From contig DHKM01000003.1 of assembly GCA_002404835.1 (NCBI GenBank), positions 1 through 8,488 on the forward strand: DNA of 8,488 nucleotides, read 5' to 3'. Every line of letters begins with the position of its first letter. The stretch's first letter is position 1. Positions 1 to 5,853 of the stretch are shown here, piece after piece. Made by a program: the position numbers and the translations under genes. The DNA is from Caryophanales bacterium UBA4694. GTDB lineage: Bacteria; Bacillota_I; Bacilli_A; RFN20; CAG-288. The notes beneath the pieces are model-generated. The model had not been told where the DNA came from. It ran no database searches and saw only the letters and a list, made by a program, of their open reading frames with translations.

Positions 1-2172
1 GATTTTCAGGGACTTGAAGGCATAATGGCACTGGTTTTCGTATTCGTCCAGGTAGAACACGCTGATTCTGGAGACGTCGTATGTTTCTTCGTTCTTTAGT
101 TCTTTCTTTGTCTGTGTGACTTTGTAGTGGAACTTAGTGGAGGGACCTATTTCTTTCTGGATGACTTCCTTTCCGTCGATCAGTCCGACGATTTTCAGAA
201 TGCTTGACTTGCTTCCCCAGCAGGTGACGTATTTGGAATACCATTGAGTGAAGTCGTCCATGTTTTTTCCGTGCGACATGGCAATTAGGAAGGAATGGAT
301 GACTTTTCCAATCCTCATGTTTGCGACTCCGACTCTTCCGACATAGTTCAATGTTTTGACAAGTAATCTGCTTTCTTTTCTGCTGAAGCCTTCGTCGAAG
401 GTCTCGCCGATGAAATCGTCGATGACGATCGGAGGATGGGGAAGATCCGGATAGTCTTTCTTATCGGGATAGAAGGTGGAGATGAGTCGGTCGTTCTTGT
501 AGAGTCTTACAGCTTCGACGTTGGTCAGGACATAGAGAGGCAGGATTCTGCATTCGTCATAGTCTCCGGCCTGATAGGGATTGATGACTTCCATCATGAT
601 GTTTTTTGAGTTCTGACTCTGATAACTGTAGAATGCGGCTTTCGGATTGCGGTAGATATCCATGATTCCGTGGTAGCAGATGTGGTCATTGCTTCCGAAG
701 TCTTTGTGGGTATTGTAGTCGAAGGCACACCATCCGATTTCTCCCATGTAGTCGTATTTGTAGGCATCGTTTAAGACCCTTAAGTGTCTTAGGGCATGCT
801 CAAGCCTTCTTTCCGGTTCGTCGTATTGTTTGGTCGGATACATGTGGCCCATGTTCTCTGAGATCAGAATAGGTTTTCCTTTGGCGGCTTTGATCGAGGA
901 TGGCTTATCCAGTCCGTGTCTGAGATTTGAACAGGAGAAGTCGTTGTAGGAATAGTAGTCTTCCAAAAAGGAACTGGTCTTGAAATTTCTGACTCCTGTG
1001 GTTGCTCGATTAGGATCAATACTTTTGCAGATCTGTATGGCTTTGGAATAGAGTTTGTCATCGTCAATCGATTCATCGACACGTATTCCATAGGAAAGAA
1101 TGCAGGGATGGTTCATTTCCTTTTCTACCATCTTCTTGATGAAGCTCAAGAAGTTTTCTCTCCATGTCTGGTTGTCTTTGCTTACATATTGCCAACCAGG
1201 TACTTCGGTCTGGACTAAGAGTCCGATACGGTCGCATTCGTTTAGGAAATCTTCGCTTTGGGGATAATGTGAGGTTCTTACGATATTGCATCCGCATTGG
1301 TATTTGAGGATATTCGCATCGTCGATCTGTCCTGCTTTTGGCATGGCACATCCAAGTTCTGGATAGGTCTGATGCCGGTTGAGTCCGATGAGCTTTTTCT
1401 TTTTCCCGTTGAGATAGAATCCGTCTTTTCTGAATTCATAGTCACGGAATCCGATACTTCTTTCTTCGCGGTCCACTTCTTTTCCGTCCTGGATCAGAGA
1501 AGCGACAAGTCGGTAGAGATAGGGTGAATTCAAGTCCCAAAGGTTTGGATTCTTTATCTGGATTTCTTCTTTTCCGGTTTCGAGAATCAGGGTGTTATTG
1601 TTGTCATAGATCCGATATCTGATTCTATAGTTGTTTTTGTCTGTTGAGACATCCGGTCTTAGAAGCAGGTTTCCTTTTTGGTCGCTTTTCAGAATGTCAA
1701 GGCGTCTGAAATAGGTCTCCTTGTGGGAGAGAAGGTAGACAGGACGATAGATTCCGGAAAAGGTAAGATAGTCTACGACTTTTCCAAACGGCGGAATGTT
1801 TCCGTCTTCTCTTGAGTCGACAACTACGACCAGTCTGTTATTCTTTTCCTTTATTGCCTCCGTGATGTCAATCTGTATCCGGAAGAATCCGCTGATATGG
1901 CTTCCTAAGTCTTTTCCATTTAGGTAGATGTGGGCTTTCAGCATGATTCCTTCGAAGACAAGTTCGAACCTGGTGTCATCTGTCGTGGGTTTGTCGAAGT
2001 GTTTTTCATAGGTGTAGATTCCTTGGTAGTCTTCTTCGGAAAAATAGTTCTCCGGATGTACTACGGGACTATGGGGAATATCTACCGATAGGCTTTCTTC
2101 CGGCATCTGGGATAGGTATTCTTTTTTGAATCCTGAGACATACTTCCAATCAAAATTTATGTTTGCTTTCAT
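1..2172 (-). CDS. Glycoside hydrolase family 2 (beta-galactosidase-like), 3' end outside window
   Basis: The minus strand is open from an ATG at 2172 to the window edge (724 codons, no stop). It translates as a GH2 glycosidase: an N-terminal jelly-roll sugar-binding domain (about residues 10-165), an Ig-like domain (about 165-255, ending near NLWDLNSPYLYRL at 210) and a TIM barrel (about 256-520) with GLNRH (His267), TSHYP (His302), NHPCILSYGIRVDES with the presumed acid/base Glu367, ISENMGHMYPTK with the presumed nucleophile Glu439, and GWCAFDYNTHKDFGS (Trp481). A beta-rich C-terminal part follows and is incomplete. There is no signal peptide, so it should act in the cytoplasm on an imported glycoside. 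Exo-cleavage of beta-galactosides is the usual family activity, but beta-glucuronides or other beta-glycosides are possible. Asp replaces the usual Asn before the acid/base Glu. The ATG at 2172 is the only usable start before an upstream in-frame stop, yet it has no good Shine-Dalgarno. It is divergent from the tetR/symporter/asnA operon and probably co-regulated with it. Confidence 0.93.
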   Translation of the reverse strand, partial: MKANINFDWKYVSGFKKEYLSQMPEESLSVDIPHSPVVHPENYFSEEDYQGIYTYEKHFDKPTTDDTRFELVFEGIMLKAHIYLNGKDLGSHISGFFRIQIDITEAIKEKNNRLVVVVDSREDGNIPPFGKVVDYLTFSGIYRPVYLLSHKETYFRRLDILKSDQKGNLLLRPDVSTDKNNYRIRYRIYDNNNTLILETGKEEIQIKNPNLWDLNSPYLYRLVASLIQDGKEVDREERSIGFRDYEFRKDGFYLNGKKKKLIGLNRHQTYPELGCAMPKAGQIDDANILKYQCGCNIVRTSHYPQSEDFLNECDRIGLLVQTEVPGWQYVSKDNQTWRENFLSFIKKMVEKEMNHPCILSYGIRVDESIDDDKLYSKAIQICKSIDPNRATTGVRNFKTSSFLEDYYSYNDFSCSNLRHGLDKPSSIKAAKGKPILISENMGHMYPTKQYDEPERRLEHALRHLRVLNDAYKYDYMGEIGWCAFDYNTHKDFGSNDHICYHGIMDIYRNPKAAFYSYQSQNSKNIMMEVINPYQAGDYDECRILPLYVLTNVEAVRLYKNDRLISTFYPDKKDYPDLPHPPIVIDDFIGETFDEGFSRKESRLLVKTLNYVGRVGVANMRIGKVIHSFLIAMSHGKNMDDFTQWYSKYVTCWGSKSSILKIVGLIDGKEVIQKEIGPSTKFHYKVTQTKKELKNEETYDVSRISVFYLDEYENQCHYAFKSLKI

Positions 2173-2312
2173 ATTCTTAGCATAATGGATGGTGAGGAAA
2201 AAAGAAAGGAAAAATATTTTGCTGTTTGTAAGCCCTTTGATTTTGCTTTGCTGAATTGCTTCGACATGACAGGATATAAATAATAATAGAATACAATAAG
2301 TGTTAAATTGTA

Positions 2313-2318
2313 ATTATA
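2313..2318 (-). promoter_or_regulatory. Candidate -10 box of GH2 gene
   Basis: Read leftward, this is a perfect TATAAT. No good -35 lies 16-18 bp upstream of it. If it is used, transcription would start near 2306 and leave a leader of roughly 130 nt before the GH2 ATG. The cre-type palindrome at 2347-2360 would then sit at about -41 to -54, a position from which a bound protein could affect this promoter. The call rests on the hexamer alone. Confidence 0.35.
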
Positions 2319-2340
2319 TGGAATTTATTTTAAAAAAACA

Positions 2341-2369
2341 TTGTAGTGTAAGCGATTACAGAGTATATT
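2341..2369 (+). promoter_or_regulatory. Candidate sigma-A promoter of tetR-symporter-asnA operon
   Basis: TTGTAG (2341-2346) and TATATT (2364-2369) are separated by exactly 17 bp. The -35 keeps the TTG core and the -10 matches consensus at 5 of 6 positions. The predicted start is near 2376, giving a leader of about 27 nt to the tetR ATG. The whole spacer is occupied by a cre-type palindrome, so a protein bound there would directly block RNA polymerase. Confidence 0.6.
2347..2360 (+). promoter_or_regulatory. cre site (CcpA catabolite-repression operator)
   Basis: TGTAAGCGATTACA matches the published cre consensus TGWAANCGNTNWCA at every defined position. It has perfect 5-bp arms (TGTAA/TTACA) around a central CG and lies between the -35 and -10 of the operon promoter, where CcpA-HPr(Ser-P) binding would prevent transcription when a preferred sugar is present. 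A local LacI-family regulator could bind a very similar sequence, but no such gene is in the window. CcpA itself is also not in view, so its presence in this organism is inferred. Confidence 0.72.
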
Positions 2370-2373
2370 GAAG

Positions 2374-2399
2374 GAAACTGAGAAAGGAGAAATAGTTTC
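2374..2399 (+). promoter_or_regulatory. Inverted repeat enclosing the tetR ribosome binding site
   Basis: GAAACT (2374-2379) and AGTTTC (2394-2399) form a perfect 6-bp inverted repeat with a 14-nt interval that contains the Shine-Dalgarno AAGGAGA (2384-2390). It begins at about the predicted transcription start. It could be the operator for the TetR-type regulator, placing autoregulation just downstream of the promoter, or an mRNA hairpin that displays or limits access to the ribosome binding site. The sequence alone does not decide between these. Confidence 0.4.
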
Positions 2400-2402
2400 T
2401 AT

Positions 2403-2993
2403 ATGGGTCACTTGGACATAAAGGAACGGATTGTCGCTCAGTTCCTCCAGGAGTTCAACAAAAAGGGGTACAAAGTAACGTTGGATGGTATTAGCGAGAA
2501 ACTTCATATTTCCAAGAAGACCATCTACAAGTACTTTGCCTCGAAAAGCGACATCTATCTTTATATTCTCGACTGTGTTCTGGATGAGGTAGTCAGCAGA
2601 CAGAAGGAAATCTTCGATGACTGTTCTTTGTCCATAAGCGAAAAGATAAGATCCATTCTTTCCATCCATACGGAATGGGAGAAGGAAATCGATTTTCCGA
2701 AGATGGCTACTCTTCTTGAGAAAGAGCCGGAATTCGAGATGGAACTGAAGAAAGCCTATCTGGTCCAATGGGATTATGTTCGTGCTCTTCTGGAAGAGGG
2801 AAAGAGGGCTGGAATCATCCGGGAGGATTTGGATATCGATCTTCTTGTTCTGATGCTTTCTTCTTCCTATGAGGCTTTGTATTTCAGCGGGATTCTTGAT
2901 AAGGATTCTTATTCCCATCAGGTTGAGAAGATTGCCGGGATTGTGTTGGACGGTTGTTTCAGGAAAGGAATAGAAAATGAAACTGGAAGCTAA
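2403..2993 (+). CDS. TetR/AcrR-family transcriptional regulator
   Basis: This 196-residue protein has the size and layout of the TetR family. The N-terminal three-helix DNA-binding domain has its helix-turn-helix at about residues 25-46, with the signature SEKLHISKKTIYKYFASK. The rest is an all-helical ligand-binding and dimerisation domain with no recognisable ligand signature, so the effector is unknown. As first gene of the operon, overlapping the sugar symporter, it is likely a local repressor sensing the imported glycoside or a product. The start is the ATG preceded by AAGGAGA (2384-2390); the 12-nt spacing is slightly long. Its operator is probably in the 2173-2402 region, with the 2374-2399 inverted repeat as the best candidate. 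The family and HTH are clear; role and ligand are inferred from position. Confidence 0.93.
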   Translation: MGHLDIKERIVAQFLQEFNKKGYKVTLDGISEKLHISKKTIYKYFASKSDIYLYILDCVLDEVVSRQKEIFDDCSLSISEKIRSILSIHTEWEKEIDFPKMATLLEKEPEFEMELKKAYLVQWDYVRALLEEGKRAGIIREDLDIDLLVLMLSSSYEALYFSGILDKDSYSHQVEKIAGIVLDGCFRKGIENETGS

Positions 2994-4608
2994 GACGTTT
3001 GAAGGGAACAAAGTTCCCACGCTGACGAAGATTCTGTATCCGTGGTCGGGTATCTTCCGCGATGCCTGCTATACTTTGATCGGTACGTTTTTGATGCAGT
3101 ATGCCATTACGGCCGGAGTCCTTTCTCCGGACAAGGATGTATTCACGTCTCAGTACGGTGTAATCACCATCGCCATGATGATTGCCCTTCTTTGGGACGG
3201 TATCAACGATCCTATCATGGGATTTATTCTGGAAAAATGCCATTTCAAGTCGGGAAAGTTCAGACCTTGGATTGCCCTAGGTGCGATCGGCAATGCCGTC
3301 TGCGTTTCCTTGATGTTCATGATTCCTTCTCTTGGGCTTGTGTCCGGGTGGGGATATGTCGCCTTCATGATCGTGATGTATGTTCTATGGGATACCTTCT
3401 TCACGATGAACGACATCGGTTATTGGTCGATGCTCCCTGCTTTGACTAGCGATCAGAAGATGAGGGCAAAGCTTACCACCAATACTGCGATTGCTGCGAC
3501 GATCGGAACGTTCTTGATGAACATTCTGATGATTCTTCTTCCTGGAACCTTCAAGGCCTCGACCAAGGGAATCTACATGGTGACCGGTATTGTGATTGCC
3601 GGACTGTTCCTTCTGTCCCAGCTTGTGGTCTATTTCCTTTGCAAGGAAAAGAAAAGGGATATCAAACAGGAGGAGATTTCGGAAAAATCCTCCATTCTCG
3701 ATCTGTTCCGTATTGTCTTCAAGAACAAACAGCTTGGATGCTGTGCATTGAGCCTTCTTCTTTTCTATTTTGCGGAATTCATTCTGACCGGTATCGGAAC
3801 AAACTACTTCTATATGGTGTTCGGATATGGCGGAAACAAGGGTGGACTTGTCGCCACGGTCATTTCGGTCATCTATGTTCTTGCTACCCTTGTCGCTCAG
3901 GCTTTTTATCCTTTCCTTGCCAAGAAGATGTCCAAGCAGAGGATTCTGACGGCGATGGGTATTGTGATTTTCGTCAGTTATCTTCTTTTCTTCTTCATCG
4001 CATTTCCTGTTTTCAGAGAAACCCCTTTGGCCTATAATACTCCCGATACTAGCAATATCTTCTGGGTCTTTTCCGGGTCGATGTCGCTTTATTATCTGTT
4101 TTCTTTTTTCTTCTTCGGTGCGACAGGTGTCTTCTATCTTGCCCTTCTTGTCATGTTCCAGGATTCCATCGACTATGGTGAATGGAAATACGGAGAGAGG
4201 AAGGAATCCATTGGTTTTGCCTGGAGACCTTTGGATGTCAAACTGGCCAGCGGTCTGAACCGCGGACTTCAGTGGTTGGTCTTTGCTCTTACCGGAACAA
4301 GCGCGGCCATCAATGCGATTTCCAATGCGGAAGGGACATACAATGCGGCTATTGCCGGAAATGTGACGGAAGCAGAGAAGGAGGCGGCAACGTTGATCCG
4401 CGATACGACGATTGCCTCTTCGATGAGCGGAATCTCAAGGGGACAGCTTGTCCTGTTCGGAGCGATTGTCATCGGAGTCATCTTGGTCTGTTTTGGTGCA
4501 TCTTGGGCTCTTCTCCACTTCGGATACAAACTGGATGAGAAGAAGATGGAGGAAATTGTTAAGGAGCTGGAGATTACACATAAGAAAGACGAACAGGAGA
4601 ACTGCTGA
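2977..4608 (+). CDS. GPH-family (MelB-like) sugar:cation symporter
   Basis: This 543-residue polytopic membrane protein belongs to the glycoside-pentoside-hexuronide:cation symporter family of the major facilitator superfamily. Family marks are the DGINDP segment (Asp74, Asp78), matching the two Asp residues that bind Na+/H+ in MelB, GKFRPW in the following cytoplasmic loop (93-98), and DSIDYGEWKYGER (396-408) in the second half. It should import a glycoside, oligosaccharide or hexuronide with a cation; the exact sugar cannot be read from sequence. It is longer than the usual 450-500 residues, partly through a polar, Ala-rich stretch at about 445-485 before the last membrane helix. The start overlaps the end of tetR by 17 bp, with AAGGAA (2965-2970) as ribosome binding site, which implies coupled translation. 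With the divergent cytoplasmic GH2 enzyme it forms an import-and-hydrolyse pair. Confidence 0.93.
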   Translation: MKLEAKTFEGNKVPTLTKILYPWSGIFRDACYTLIGTFLMQYAITAGVLSPDKDVFTSQYGVITIAMMIALLWDGINDPIMGFILEKCHFKSGKFRPWIALGAIGNAVCVSLMFMIPSLGLVSGWGYVAFMIVMYVLWDTFFTMNDIGYWSMLPALTSDQKMRAKLTTNTAIAATIGTFLMNILMILLPGTFKASTKGIYMVTGIVIAGLFLLSQLVVYFLCKEKKRDIKQEEISEKSSILDLFRIVFKNKQLGCCALSLLLFYFAEFILTGIGTNYFYMVFGYGGNKGGLVATVISVIYVLATLVAQAFYPFLAKKMSKQRILTAMGIVIFVSYLLFFFIAFPVFRETPLAYNTPDTSNIFWVFSGSMSLYYLFSFFFFGATGVFYLALLVMFQDSIDYGEWKYGERKESIGFAWRPLDVKLASGLNRGLQWLVFALTGTSAAINAISNAEGTYNAAIAGNVTEAEKEAATLIRDTTIASSMSGISRGQLVLFGAIVIGVILVCFGASWALLHFGYKLDEKKMEEIVKELEITHKKDEQENC

Positions 4609-4620
4609 TCGGAGGTAACC

Positions 4621-5628
4621 ATGAAAACTATGCCGCTTAAGAACTACAAGTCGAAACTTTCCTTATATGAGACGCAGAAAGCCATCAAGAGCATCAAGGA
4701 TTTTTTCCAGACTTCGTTTGCCAGCTCCTTGAACCTTCGGAGGGTTTCTGCTCCGCTTTTTGTGGATCCCACAAGCGGCATGAACGACAATCTCAACGGC
4801 GTCGAAAGACCGGTGGGATTCGATATCAAGGATATACCAAACGTCAACGGAGAGGTGGTTCAGTCTTTGGCGAAGTGGAAACGTTATGCTCTTGAGAAAT
4901 ATGGGTTCAAGATGCATAAGGGACTTTACACGGATATGAATGCCATCCGCCGGGATGAACAGCTGGACAACATCCATTCCCTTTATGTGGACCAATGGGA
5001 CTGGGAGAAGGTGATTTCGAAAAAGGATAGGTCGATTGCCTATTTGGAAAAGACGGTCAAGGAAATCTACAAGACGATTCTTTCTCTGGAAATGTTTATG
5101 TCCTACAGCTACGAATATATCCATCCGATTCTTCCGAATCATATTACATTCGTTGACTCGGAAGATCTTCTGAGGATGTATCCGGACAAGAGTCCTAAGG
5201 AACGGGAATATCTGATTACCAAGGAGAAGAAGGCTGTCTTCATTCAGCGCATCGGAGGTAAGCTTTCCGACGGGAAGGAACATGACTTAAGATCTCCGGA
5301 TTACGATGACTGGAACCTGAACGGAGATATTCTTGTTTATTATCCGCTGTTGGATATCGCCCTGGAACTTTCCAGTATGGGTATCCGTGTGGATGATGTT
5401 TCCCTGAAAAGGCAGCTTATCTTATCCGGGAAGGAAGAAAGGGAAAAGCTTCCTTTCCAAAAGGCCATTCTGGAGAACAGGCTTCCCTTGACAATCGGAG
5501 GGGGCATCGGACAGTCCAGGCTTTGTATGTTCATTCTCAGGAAGGCCCATATCGGGGAAATCCAGTGTTCGCTTTGGCCGAAGAAGATGATTGAGGAATG
5601 TGAAAAGGATAATATTTTCCTGCTTTAA
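4621..5628 (+). CDS. asnA: Aspartate--ammonia ligase (asparagine synthetase A)
   Basis: AsnA converts aspartate, ammonia and ATP to asparagine, AMP and PPi in the cytoplasm, with a fold related to class II aspartyl/asparaginyl-tRNA synthetases. The 335 residues align with E. coli AsnA (330) from memory: SLAKWKRYALEKYGF, GLYTDMNAIRRDE, SLYVDQWDWE (Asp124-Trp128), IGGKLSDGKEHDLRSPDYDDW (start of the run near 210, Trp231), LNGDILV, ELSSMGIRVD and TIGGGIGQSRL (Gly293-Arg300) are all present, so an active enzyme is expected. Compared with E. coli, about 8-9 residues are missing between PDYDDW and LNGD. It starts 12 bp after the symporter stop with GGAGG (4611-4615) 5 nt before the ATG, so it is the last gene of the tetR operon and would fall under the same catabolite and TetR control, an unusual setting for amino-acid synthesis. 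Confidence 0.96.
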   Translation: MKTMPLKNYKSKLSLYETQKAIKSIKDFFQTSFASSLNLRRVSAPLFVDPTSGMNDNLNGVERPVGFDIKDIPNVNGEVVQSLAKWKRYALEKYGFKMHKGLYTDMNAIRRDEQLDNIHSLYVDQWDWEKVISKKDRSIAYLEKTVKEIYKTILSLEMFMSYSYEYIHPILPNHITFVDSEDLLRMYPDKSPKEREYLITKEKKAVFIQRIGGKLSDGKEHDLRSPDYDDWNLNGDILVYYPLLDIALELSSMGIRVDDVSLKRQLILSGKEEREKLPFQKAILENRLPLTIGGGIGQSRLCMFILRKAHIGEIQCSLWPKKMIEECEKDNIFLL

Positions 5629-5676
5629 CGGATGGGTGGCCTATTTGTGCCACCTATTTTGTTGAGCCGTTTTTTT
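5627..5676 (+). terminator. Intrinsic terminator after asnA
   Basis: A perfect stem GGTGGC (5635-5640) / GCCACC (5649-5654) with an 8-nt loop lies inside an outer pairing AACGG (5627-5631) / CCGTT (5667-5671), which runs straight into seven T residues (5670-5676). The outer stem begins at the asnA stop codon. This would end the tetR-symporter-asnA transcript. The two nested stems are unusual, but the T-run position fits the outer one. Confidence 0.7.
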
Positions 5677-5853
5677 GGATGCTGAAAGGTTGTAAGTCTG
5701 TTTGCTTTGCTTGTGTTTCTTGAATTCGAAATAAGTTTTATACAAAAGTAAAATTTTTTGGGCTATTTCCATCGCTCTTGAACTGCCTTCCTGTTGAAAA
5801 ATATCAATTTTTTATTGCAGTTAGCTTGTTTTGTTTTCTATAATGGAAAAGTA
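5677..5853 (+). promoter_or_regulatory. Spacer with candidate promoters for the Na/Pi transporter
   Basis: No gene is supported in this T-rich spacer. Two promoter candidates are visible. The first is TCGAAA (5726-5731), a 17-bp spacer and TAAAAT (5749-5754), giving a leader of roughly 90 nt. The second is TTGCAG (5815-5820), an 18-bp spacer and a perfect TATAAT (5839-5844), whose start point would fall only about 3 nt before the ATG at 5854. A possible TTG start at 5794 lies in this spacer but has no ribosome binding site. Confidence 0.45.

Larger units (their letters stand above)
2173..2402. promoter_or_regulatory. Divergent control region between GH2 gene and tetR operon
   Basis: This 230-bp AT-rich spacer separates the two start codons. 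It holds a candidate rightward promoter (2341-2369) with a cre-type palindrome inside it, an inverted repeat around the tetR ribosome binding site (2374-2399), and a candidate leftward -10 (2313-2318). A poor AT-rich inverted repeat (2304-2309 with 2322-2327) was seen but is not convincing. No small gene was found here. The arrangement suggests that both transcription units are controlled from this one region. Confidence 0.75.

Noticed and set aside
1297..1527. Plus-strand 76-codon frame within the GH2 region
   Set aside because: It lies inside the well-supported minus-strand GH2 coding sequence and shows no features of its own.
2304..2327. AT-rich inverted repeat TAAATT/AATTTA as a TetR operator
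   Set aside because: Only 6-bp arms made wholly of A and T in a very AT-rich spacer; such matches are expected by chance.
2325..3020. 231-codon open frame antisense to tetR
   Set aside because: The sense frame is an unmistakable TetR protein with ribosome binding site and operon overlap; the antisense product has no recognisable features.
4606..4623. Symporter and asnA are in the same frame, separated only by one TGA, suggesting a read-through fusion or UGA recoding
   Set aside because: asnA has its own strong GGAGG and ATG, both proteins have their natural ends, and no other gene in the window needs UGA as a sense codon.
5794..5853. Upstream TTG start adding 20 residues to the Na/Pi transporter
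   Set aside because: There is no Shine-Dalgarno before the TTG, the added residues do not resemble the family N-terminus, and a promoter-like TATAAT lies within the segment.
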